Below are positions 31,401 through 43,400 of a stretch of DNA of 64,000 nucleotides, one piece after another. The position numbers and the translations under genes are program-made. How positions within the stretch are numbered: the stretch's first letter is position 1; every line of letters begins with the position of its first letter. The stretch is from Tachypleus tridentatus (lineage: Eukaryota > Arthropoda > Merostomata > Xiphosura > Limulidae): positions 156,755,290 through 156,819,289 of the forward strand of contig NC_134834.1 of the NCBI RefSeq assembly GCF_004210375.1, written 5' to 3'. The notes below the pieces were generated by a model, which was given only the letters and a program-made list of their open reading frames with translations, made no database searches and was not told where the DNA came from.

Positions 31401-34400
31401 TTGGCATAAAATCCAGGAGAAAGAAAAAACATGCAAGGTTACTTGATGAGTATTTATACAAACACATGTTTGAAATTGTTGTGATTTTGTCTTCACTACA
31501 CATTTAACACGTGTTTACACAACGATACATCCTCATTTAACATGCCTACCTCTAGAAATCTATTACTATTTATGGATTATTTGAAAATGTACTAAAGAAT
31601 AAGAGCATTTACACTTATTGTTGTTATATTCGGGAATGGGAGAGCTGTCACTATCTCCATTTCCTCAAAGGGGTCAAAAGACAGAGTTCAAATGTCAACG
31701 ATATTAGCTAGAAGCTTTTAAGTGGCCTAAATTACCAATACTAAACCATAAAAACCGGTATTAGGAAACGATGAAATGTGTGATTGGATAGCACGTCGTA
31801 ATTCTAGCTTTAAGAATAAACAAAATAATGATAGTGACGTAATTTTCCCGATCTCAGAAAAATGACCTTTTATTCATTTTAATGACAACTTCAGTTTATC
31901 ATGTCGTTGTTTCTAAGCGTCATTCAAAATCCTTTCACATCTCTTAAACACGAAACAGAAAAAACAACAACAATCAAAACCAACACAGTCTAAGAACCAA
32001 TAATAATTAACTACCGCTAATTAGATCTATTCCATTACTTTTTAGCCACTGTAAACTTACAGATGCCCTCTTCCTTTAAGACTATGTCAATTAAACTCTG
32101 CTTCTTGGGCTATATTTTTAAAACACTTTCCAACAGTGTTGGAAATGTACGTTTGTCATTAAGAGTGGTATACAACTTCAATAAATGTTTTCAAAATTAA
32201 TTAATCAAACTTCATCCTTCCGTTCCCATGTTATTCAGTTGAAAACACATACTTTATACGAATTACAATTAATCATAAGGCTATCCACAGTATGTGAATA
32301 TTAAAAACGTTGAAATAACCCTGAATTTTAAACTTTAAAAGTTCATCCACATAAAAATAAAAATAATTTAAGCTTACACAAGCAGTTATGACTTTAATCT
32401 GTAATACTGACATAGAGCTCGCCAAAACTTTAAAGCACAAATCTCTGGTTCCAAATATTCGATACGTTTACAATCACAGATACACACGATCAAACACCCG
32501 GAGATCACATTATATATTTGTTTTATTAAAATCCATAACTCAGATACCCAACTTACCCGCCACTGGATGGGCCAGACCTGACTTAGGTTCTTTATTTTCC
32601 TGAGCAAGGGCCATTTCCTTTGGCAACTCATCAGAAGGAGAACTGTTGGAACCACATGTTTCGGAAGGGTACTCATAGGTGGAAGTTGCGTTGTCATCAA
32701 ATTGAGTAGTAAGCTATATTTCATTCAAAGGAAAACAAAATTACCGAAGTGAAAGAAAAACCAAATCTGACATAAAATCAATTAAAAAGATTATATGTAA
32801 ATTATTATTATACTAAATAAATGAGTATATTTCATTATGAAACTTATTCCGCCTAACGATATGGATAGTTTATAATTACAGTTTTATTACGTGTATAATG
32901 TCACAAAATAACCATTTAAAAATAAAATAAATATGATACCAAGCTTCAATATATTTTTTAAAAATTAAACCTTTACGTATAAATATAGAATTACATGCAG
33001 ACAGTTTTTAAAGCAAAATCAACAATCTTTAGAACTGGATACTGGAGTACATTGTAAGATTCAGCTATTAAAGATGAATTTCTCCTTCAGGCATGTTTTT
33101 TTTTTTTTTACGTGCAACCGGAGACTTATCGACTCCGACAAGTCGATACCCTATGAACATTTGCAATATTGTCACGTGAGATACTGGTTTACCAGTTCAC
33201 ATCACGCTTTTACTTACGCCCTCTGTTGTTCATTTTATTGAATGCATGTTCACATAGTATTCACAGGTTCAGTTATTTTAACACTCTGTGAATTTACGAA
33301 ATTATGTATTGAACCCTTTAATACAAACGCCTACGTTTCAACAAAAGATAACATCACATTCTGTATTAGAATGTGGAGAATCCGACTATAAATATATCTT
33401 ACATTACAATCAATTCTTTGTGTAGAGAATCGCTGCATTTCACATCGATTTAGTTTCACATATAATTGAAGTTACGTAATACAAGATAACCAAGGATACA
33501 CGTAACAGTTAAAAACATACTCTGTACATATAACATGAAATAAGTTCATTAGTAATATCAGAAGTGCGTAAATCCTGAAAGGGTAAATTGGGGTTTAATG
33601 AATAATTAATATCTTGCATCATACTCAGCCTGTAGAACCCGAAGAAAACCGTCGATAACGTGTTTGTGTGTATTTACAGAAGTTCTTCTGACACCAGCAT
33701 TTCAGTGACCATGTTTAAAGATATACCTCGCAGAGGTCATCGGTACAAAGATCATTACCGACTGTTGAAGTGAAGATATTTCAACATCTGGGGTGGTGGT
33801 GGTGGTCCAGCTGAACTGGAAGAACTTAGCCACCTGGAATTGGGGATCTGTTGAACAAAGCAGTAGTTGCCTGTTACATAGCTCTAGTCAATGTCTGACA
33901 AAAGGCTGCCCTGTGGAGTGTTCTACAGTCCATACTAGTACTTACGTCTTTAATTGACAGAACACCTAGACTGTCCAGTATGCACAAAACAGTTTCAGAT
34001 CATCAATGTCTTTGTAAAAGTTGATCAGTCCAAGTTCCCATAATTTACACCAAACTGATTACTTCCATCCACTGCACTACATGCGAAGATGACTGTGTCA
34101 TGATATAAACAACATTTGGCAATAATATGAGAACCCACCATAAATGTTACAGGTTGGTGAACAACTTGGTGTCAATGAGAACTGAGGAAAGATCAGAGCT
34201 CAACGAATAGTAACTACACTTCCCAAGCAGAGCATGCACCATTCCTTCACAAGTGTTATGTGTCTTGCACTGAAGAAGATACACATAAGAAATACTGCTG
34301 TTTTTAAAACAAAAGCAACAAAAAAAACCCCAAAAAAACAACATCAATGTTACATACATCTGTATAAAAATTGATGGAGTCATATTAAAGTTTCCATCCA

Positions 34401-37400
34401 TCAGCCAGGTTTTTGATCTGGACACAAATATTGTTTAGTTACAAACACAATGATTCTACTGTCAATGTCAGGGCCGTTGTTGTAGACGAGGAATCACTGG
34501 AGTAATGGTCCGCATGCTTTTATCCATTGAATTTCAATGAGGAGTTCGTGTAGTATGTTGGGGTCTCTGGCCAAGTTTTCACTTTCATGTATATGGATAA
34601 GTCGCTTGTAAAGAGACGAGTCTTGTGTGGGTTTGCGTTACTATATCGGCAGTTGTTCTGGCGTATACAAGTACACACACGTGTCCAAGCTTGTCTTAAA
34701 CAGGACCTTCATCTGGACTTTGCAGAGAGCTGCATGCCATCCTGGTGATCAGGATTGTAGTAATGTACTACCTACAATCATGAGTTCTATGGTTGTGAGA
34801 GTAGTTTTTCATAAAGTGATACGTTTGACACATCTCCAGTGGATGGTTTGGTCATGAAAAACTTACTTGGCAAACATGAATAAATTTAAACGTAACTTTT
34901 GTCCACTTTTTTGGATCTAGATGTTGCAAATAGTTTAAAGTTTAGTGTGAATGCTAAGGATATTCATCTAATTATATCTATTATAACGATACAGAAGCAA
35001 TAAAATATTAAAGCCCTCAATATGTATATATTAGTTTGTGAATACATCTTCTAAGTTTATATTGATTAAAACTACAAATTTATCAGAAGAAAATACAACC
35101 GCAAATAAACAGAAAATTATCCTGTCTTCCAAATCTTTGTTTACTAGTGATATCAGTGTTTCGAATTTTCTACAACTTACTGTTTCAGGTATCCTTATAT
35201 TTGGTGCCTTTAATTACTACCTTGCCTTTTTCTTTAGGTCATGTTTTGAACAGAACCGAATAAAAACGGACTTTTTTCTACGAAAATGTTGGAAAGATAT
35301 ACCATGAACAGCTTCGAAAATCTTCATAAAATTCGCTACTTGTACACAAAGTAGTGTTAGGTTTCACTAAAAACGATTAACAGGAAGTAAACATACAATC
35401 ACTACCAGCAACTCTTCGGAGTTAAAGCAGAAAAAGTTCGTATTTCAGAAAAAGTAGTCAGGTATCTTTTATCAATTATTTTGAAGCCAAAAACTCAAAA
35501 TATATCAAGGAACGACATGAATAGCTGTCAGTAGCTGTTTGGTGTGTATACTGTGGTAATAATGAAACGTATTTGATATACGGAGTAAAATTATTAGCAG
35601 GAATAAACACACTATCAGAGCGAGCGACGATTTCAAGTGAAAACGTCAAATCACGTGGAATTCAAACCTGTTTGTTCCTACTCTTCAATATGAAGTTTAA
35701 ATTATATTTTGCTGGAATTTTCGACCTGAACAGCACTTTTTTACAAACGGGATAACGGTCATGTCAAAAACCCTTGAGGTTTAGGTATAGCTATCCCTAA
35801 TTTTGAACTACTGACCACACAAAGGACAGCCAATCAAAAACACCTGCCACCAACTGAGTTTTCATGCTTTGTGAACCAAGTAATGGAATTGACTATCACT
35901 TTTATAACACGCTGGCTGATGAATGAGCAGAGCGTGTTCATCAAAGTCACGTCTCGAAGACTGAACATTTCGATCTGCAACCCGTAAAACTTAACACTAG
36001 GCCACGCCCATAGTTTACTGAAAGTTTATCACCGTCATCCAATTGTATCGTATAATTAAGCAATCTGCATGTAACCGAAAACAGGGTTAAGACGGCCATA
36101 AAGTTGTGGTGTTTCATATAATTATCAAGGACGTCAGGGGCGCTCCTCGAAATTCAATTGGCAGTTTCTATGAGACAACCATTTCTAGTCAGACAAGATT
36201 AACACGTATATGCATATTACACCACAGCGTAGGGCTCCCAGCTGATCTGGTGGGCCTACGCGAGGTCAGCCAGCTTTCTTTGCCCTCCCTCAAGCTGTTA
36301 GTGAAATGACACTTCTGATATTGACGTCATTCTACCGCGATTTTTATTTTTAAAGCACATCTAAAATGTATCTTTTAGTATTGTATTCAGTACAGTAATG
36401 GTCACACAGATTTTGAACAGTGCATTAACATTCAACATGAATACGACGTTCGATTAGACACTGAACGGTCGATCTTACGATGCATAAAGGGGTGGACTAA
36501 GACTAGTTGGACTACCTAGCATCTTATGATACATGCAGAGGGGTGGACTAAGACTGGTTGGACTACCTAGCATCTTACAATACATGCAGAGGGGTGGACT
36601 AAGACTGGTTGGACTACCTAGCAATGAATATTCTTGTCTCTATGATGACAAGGGCATTAATCGTACGAATTCTATTAATCACAGTGTAACTATGACTTGT
36701 ATATTATACAGCCGTGCCAAATGTTCTTCAACACCCTAGAATTTTATGAGAGAATGTAATTTAAAATATTAATTTAGATCTTTTACTTAACGTCATTTAA
36801 TAATAATAGCTATAAAATAATATCCCAAAACCCTACCGCAACCTGTAACAGTAATACTAATGTTTGAAATGTATTCCATGTTATTTTTCTATCAGGACAT
36901 CCCTAATTCTCCTTTAGATTTCTACATGGAATATTCAAATTAACATTATTCAATGGGTTTCTTTGGACTTTATGAAATAACGTTAAACAATTGAACATTT
37001 TTATCTATACCTGTGCACATACAATTACTTTTTAATTGGATGGTGGAACCAGAGGTGGGGGAATATGTTAGTTGATAACCGCAAAGCTATATACTGTAAT
37101 GAGTAATCTTTGCTATGTGCACCACTAGTGTCGAAACCTATCTACTTGCGTTATAAGCTTTCAGACATAACACTTAACCACTGGGGAGTACTGAGGGCAC
37201 GCATCCCCAGGTTTGATACACCAAGTTGCCCCCCAACTTCAAATAGGTTCTGCCACCTATGGATTTTAATAAAGACACTATAACATACACATCACACTGA
37301 TGGGTTTAAGTTGGGCAGTTTATGTTATTATTTTACGCTGAATGAACGACACGTAAAACACGTAGTTGTATGTAGTAATAGTAGAAGATTTTGAGCTTGC

Positions 37401-40400
37401 TTGGCTTCCCTAAATTTCTTTATTTTATGATATACGTGATTAAGTTGAGATGAGAAAAAAAACAACCTTTATTAGTTAGTTAGTGGGGGTTTGCCCGCCT
37501 GTTCAGCCCACCCAGGAATAGTGGGTGTTCAATTAAAATCGCAAATATACTGAATGTTTCAAACGTATTACTTTTCCAACGTTACTGCAGAGTAACGTAT
37601 GTGGATCAAGTACCGTATTTATAGTTTAACTAATGATTTTCTATTGAATACATTTTAACTTTCACAACGGTCTTATGTGATATATCAAATACAACACTGA
37701 TAATTCCTAATTACTGCAACAACAATATATAAATAAAAGAAACAATTTAAATATTTGAACGGTATGACGCCCTTTAAAAATAATTTTCATAAATTCCCCT
37801 CGTGTCCTTATGCTGAATCTGAAATCGTTTATGAAAGCTATTTTCTAATACAAATAGCATCTCAAATACAATACTCTCCAGTCGTATAGGAAGAAGTTGC
37901 AAAGTGGGGTGCTCTACTAGACATGCAAATTTTACAATACGAGATTGAAAATACAAGGAGCTTCTAAAAGCATCTCAAATCTAGGAAGTCTGGAAGCATG
38001 CCTCCCAAAAAATTAATACATTTTACAGTTGCTATATGTGTTAAATATATAAAAGTGTGGATGCCACAGCACCTCCAGTTCCGACTCATCTGCTTATCAC
38101 ATCTCAGTCGGCCTGAAAAACTCTTGGTATTAGACAAAAGGCCCTGTTTGCAGAGGATATAACGAACACAGTGTAGTTGGTATTCTTCATTCTTTGTCAT
38201 GTTTTCGCTCGGGTTTTTTAGTTACAAAGTATTTTAATTAAAAAAAGGGCATAGCCTTAAAAATTAATAATTTTTATGACGAACTTTCAATGAAAACTAT
38301 CCACAGCACGGTTTTGTCAGCCGAAAGAAGATACGAACTCTGAGATAAACGTTTATATTCTTCATGTAGTTGTTTAGAAATATTTCATGAATCATTGAAG
38401 ATGTACGAGACACCAAGAGTAGTTTGTGATTTATATCTTGCAAGTCTCGTAGTCTTCTTTTATCGAGGAAAATTATATATTTTTTTCATTTTATAAGTAT
38501 TATTACTAACTACACTTTGACAAATTCGTTGAGAAATATGTTGCTGGTTTATGAAATAATTTATCCATACACCCTCGCTTTATTAAATCTATATATTGAT
38601 TTATGAAATGTGCAGAACAGTTTACAAAAGAAGATTACAATTCATAAATACAAGAAGCGATTTAATAAAGCTAAGAGGTTATAAAATACCAGGTAAATTT
38701 AATAAAGGGACATATTAAAATTGTCCAACCTGTCAAACAGTAATGGTATGTGTGTGTATATGCAATACACAAATCACAGGTTTAATTTAAACTAAAATTG
38801 CATAATTACAATTCGTCAGTCGTAGAGACAACAAAGAGGACTTTGAAATGCGCGCATGGGCAGTGTTGTCTGTCTCAGACCTTGATACTGTTTTTATTTC
38901 CAACACATCTTACATGTACATGGATGAACATGGCTAAAGGACAGAATAGTTTTATGATGCCGTGAGACCGAAACGGCATGCCAAGAATTAACTTAACCTT
39001 GAGCTTTTGACCCAACAGATGTTTGCTTCTTTCGAGCTCGTGTCCTTCAATCTAGGAGTCATTACATCTGTCTGTTTCGCATAAAATGTCAGAAAATTCT
39101 GTGGTTTAATTGCCTATAATTACATGTAAAAGGTTTTGGCTTTCTAGTAAAAACAAAACAAAAACAACAAATACAAACATGTTCCGAATATACTCGCTAT
39201 AATGTAACGGTCAATTCTACTATTCGTTAGTAAAGACATGATGAAGAGTTACGGTGGGTTGTGTTGACTAGCATGCCTTCCCTCTATAAGCTGTCACTTC
39301 ACAGTTAGCCCTCAAGTAACGCCAGAAAATTAAACAAACAAAACGTAAAAAATAGAGTTCAACTAGAAGTATAAATATTTGATACAGTTACAAACATTGT
39401 TCTTTGAACATACAGAAAGATATCACCTTATATTTAATACAGATTAATGATTTTAAATGTAGCTACAACATACGTGAACACATTTTGTTATATAATCAAA
39501 ATGTTAACTATCCTTTTTTAACTCGCTAAAGCATAAATTAAACCCATCTTCAGCCATGGTGTTGACCCAAGTAATGGTTCCGAGAGGTATATAATTTAAA
39601 AACACTGTAAAATAAACCTCTGTAAACATATAAGTTGTGAACTATTAAGTAGCATCCGTATTGTACTAGAGTTCTAGGATCATTGAAGTTATTTATTTAA
39701 CGAGCGACATAAAATAGAATAATTCATAAAAAAGCGAAAACATAAGAGAAAATATATAATCATAAAACAACTCAATACTGCAAATTTACCAAATGTAAAG
39801 CGTACGCGAACAAAACCTTTTGAGACCCATTTAAATTACATGAAAATATTTATTCTAACCCATTTAGAATATATGGCCATCTCGATTTTCAGGCCCAATT
39901 TTATATACACGGCCATCTCGATTCTTCTGGCCAATTCAAAATGCACGGCCATCTTGATTATCTAGGCCGATTTAAAACGCGTAAGCACCTTTATTCATCA
40001 AGGCCATCTTCACTATTCATACCCACTTAAAATACAAAGGCGTATATAATCAACTCTACTTAAAACACACAACCATCTTTGTTATCCGTGCCCACGTAAA
40101 ATACATTGCTGTTTTAATTTTTCAAAGTCATTTCTAATATATCTTACACATTCAGGCCTATTTAAATATTCACTGACGCCATTATTGTTCAGGCCAATTT
40201 AAATATACAGGCCCCTTTATCTTTCAAGTCTATTTACAATACATGACAATCTTTTTTCTCAGACCCACTTCTTATAAATATTTTTTACTACATTTAAAAA
40301 CATGCCCACGATTTTCTAAAATTTACAACAAAACTGTAAACATATAACAAAAAAAACGGTCCCACCGAATTTACAAGTGAAAAAAAACAACAAAACTTGT

Positions 40401-43400
40401 TGCCTGATCAATGATCAATTTCGTTTTGTTTTGTTCTTTCCACACGACTTTCCTACTTTCTTTCATCAACTGATCAGTGTAGCTATTCAAAACGTGATCA
40501 CAAAATATTTTAAATTCGAGAGATTTTTCATCATCATAACTTCAGGCACAGATTATGAGGTTGCTAAACCCCCAAGATCCCACAGATTCTACTCAGACAC
40601 TTTTACGTTTGGCATTATTATAGTCTAAGACAGTGAGTACCTTTTAATTGGTGCGTTCCCAAAGTTTATTATTATTATTATTTGTCAGTTGGTAAGAAAA
40701 AACTTTGTAATCAGCAGCAAACGTCGGTTTTCAAGAGAGATGTTGATTTTGACATTCTTTCCCCAAATTCGAAAAACTATAAAGGTATTGTTGGAGAATT
40801 AAAGCCACGGGAAAACAAACACCAATACAATGATACGGTAAAAGTAATGGTTAAATTAAAATGATTTCGATACTCTTAATGAAGTAAACAATGTACACAG
40901 ATACAAGCCTCCAATCACCCTTCCTCCCCGTTCGAAAATAGTTGAGGTTTTGAAAACTATCAGCCATTCATGACAAGCCTCTTACTGACTAGTTGTTCGA
41001 AAAATTCCATGGAACAGCTAAGGTATATTTTAGAAATGTCCCTAGTAGAAGTGTTTCTACTCTTTCTCAAACCTGTGAACTGGAGAAGGGACAATAGTTA
41101 ACTTTCAGTACATTACAAACCTAGAAACATCTTGAAGTTGTTACAACTCCCACTTGGAAATTCCAGGACCTGTTCTTGATCTCCTGAAAACGTGGGAAAA
41201 CTTGTATTAAACTATCACTGTTTACTTTAGGTTAATTGCAAACATGTCAAGATAAACTCATCTGTTTGTTGCTACAAAAAACGTAGCTTAGCCCATCCTG
41301 GCTTCATAACCACCAAACGTCAAACACAAGGATGTTTTTGTATAACATCAACCTACACGATTTTTTTGCATTTCGTTTACTCTCATATCGTGGGCTTATT
41401 TCGTTATAATTTTTAGATCTTCAGAAGGGTCATCACATCAATTAATTGGACATTATATAACACTGTTGCGTGTAGGTGAAATAATACAGGGTGTTCGGAA
41501 AGTCACTGTGCACTTATATATTTATTAACAGACATGTTTCAATACAGAATACATGAGGTAAATATGAATGGCAATTATAAACAATGTTGAAAGTGACCCC
41601 CGTTGGCATCAATACAGGCCTGGATCCTTCTTATTTTGTTTCTAAACACCGCTATCGGTTGCTGGCTTGAAATAGACTTGTTATAAAACAGCCCAATGAC
41701 TTTCCGAACACCCTGTATAACAAGCATCAGTTATGTATCTGATATTACGAGTTATTTCCATTTTTCATATATAAAACCACTTCATGGGTAAGCAACACTG
41801 GGTTTTAGTTTCGGGCTTACAAACCTTTGAAAGCGGGCATTTTTTTGCATATTTCATTCGATGCTGAAAGTGTCTTCATAAATTTCTCCGTAAAGACAGT
41901 AGTAAACTGTCACTTTTATATATTGATGTACTTGCTGTAAGAGTCTGAAATGGCGTGTTAGTGTAGTTATATTGGTTCACATGTTGGAATTTCGTGAAAG
42001 GTTAGTTCTTTAAAGTTCACTTTTGATCACGCTGACTGCAAAAACAAAGGTATCCGTTGTAACACAAACCTCCGTAAACATATAACTTGTGAACTATTAG
42101 GTAGCATCCATAGTGAACTTCCTTGATGAAATATGCTTTGTACGTATCTTTCTTTCGAAATTAAAAGAATGTTTGTTTTGGTTTTTTTCATTTCGCGCAA
42201 AGCTACATGAGGTCTATCTACGCTAACCGTCCCTAATTCAGCAGTGTAAGACTCGAGGGAAGGCAGCTATCATCACCACACACCGCCAACTATTGGGCTA
42301 CTCTTTTACCAACGGATAGTGGGATTGACCGTCAAATTATAACGCCCCCGCGGCTGAAAGGGCGAGCATGATTGATGCGACGGGGATTCGAACCCGCGAC
42401 CCTCAGATTACAAGTCGGACGCCTTAACCCACCTGGCCATGCCGAGCCGTCAAAATCAAAATAAGGACTAGGGTTTCGTTCTTAGCCATCTATTTTATCC
42501 CGAACCAGTTCTCTCTCCTCAAGCTCATTGTAAACACTTTTTGACAGTGAGTAACACGTGCCCGTTAATTTTCTGCCAATTACAGAAAGGAATACAATGT
42601 GCTTACAGAAGGAATGTCACAATTCTTCAAAGGCAAAAGAAAAGAAAAGAAAAAGACGCATACAGTGAAGTTAGCAGTATTGTAAACAACCACTAGATAA
42701 CAACTGTGTCCAGAAGGGCATCTAACGTCTGTACCGTAATCACAACTGATGAAAGACGCGCGTGTTAACTCGCAGAACAGTGCTATAACGATGTCGTTGT
42801 TTAATCTTTGAAATCTACAGTCGGTGTTTACTGAACAAACTAGTGCTCGTGCTCGTCTCGTGTCAAGTTTGACAAATTTATACACAAAAGTGTGTACACG
42901 AAATGAATCTGAAAATATAACGTATTTAAAGCATAAAACTTGTTTAGTGTCCGATATACAGATCATAATATCTGTAGTTACGACACAGTAATACAAGACT
43001 GAGATTTGCTCGGTACTGCCGCTTATTTCTCTGTCTGTGGACATGATAAAGTCACAGGGACAGTTCAAGAGTTACTACCTAAACTTCGTGTACACACAAC
43101 TTTACAATGAAGCACCGAAAACGTGTGCATTACGACAAAGTAAAAAAGTTTGCATCTTTAACAAGACATTTTATAACGTTAAAGTAATAAACGAACTTAT
43201 GACACCAAAATGTTATTTAATTAACTGCATTTCAAACCTTTTACCGGTCAGTTATGATTTGTGTTTTAGTGTACGCTCCTGTAAAGTTCTAAAACGAAAC
43301 ATTGAGATTCCAATTAAATAAGGTCGCTTATTTCTAGTATTAATATATCTTCTATACAGAAATTAAATAATGAATTTTATAACATTTCTGTTCTCATTAT

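Larger units (their letters stand above)
16463..32556 (-). other. Intron 2 of the taperin-like gene (16.1 kb)
   Basis: This interval separates the second and third coding exons. Items I can support inside it are listed separately: SINEs, an hAT MITE, tandem duplications and one weakly coding-like patch. The rest, including the stretches 17050-20140, 20650-23120, 23230-25900, 26910-30460 and 31280-32550, is AT-rich sequence in which I see no gene. CpG density switches between low and normal within the intron. Confidence 0.7.

Noticed and set aside
32386..32724. 112-codon minus-strand frame overlapping taperin-like exon 2
   Set aside because: It is in the wrong phase for exon 1 and has no motif. 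The alternative phase gives YEYPSE and fits the splice sites.
39823..40275. CRISPR-like regular array
   Set aside because: Units are head-to-tail without unique spacers, all parts diverge alike, and the genome is eukaryotic.
42370..42449. Possible tRNA gene on the minus strand
   Set aside because: The tRNA-like head continues into a 200-base body shared with 48016, so it is a SINE head.
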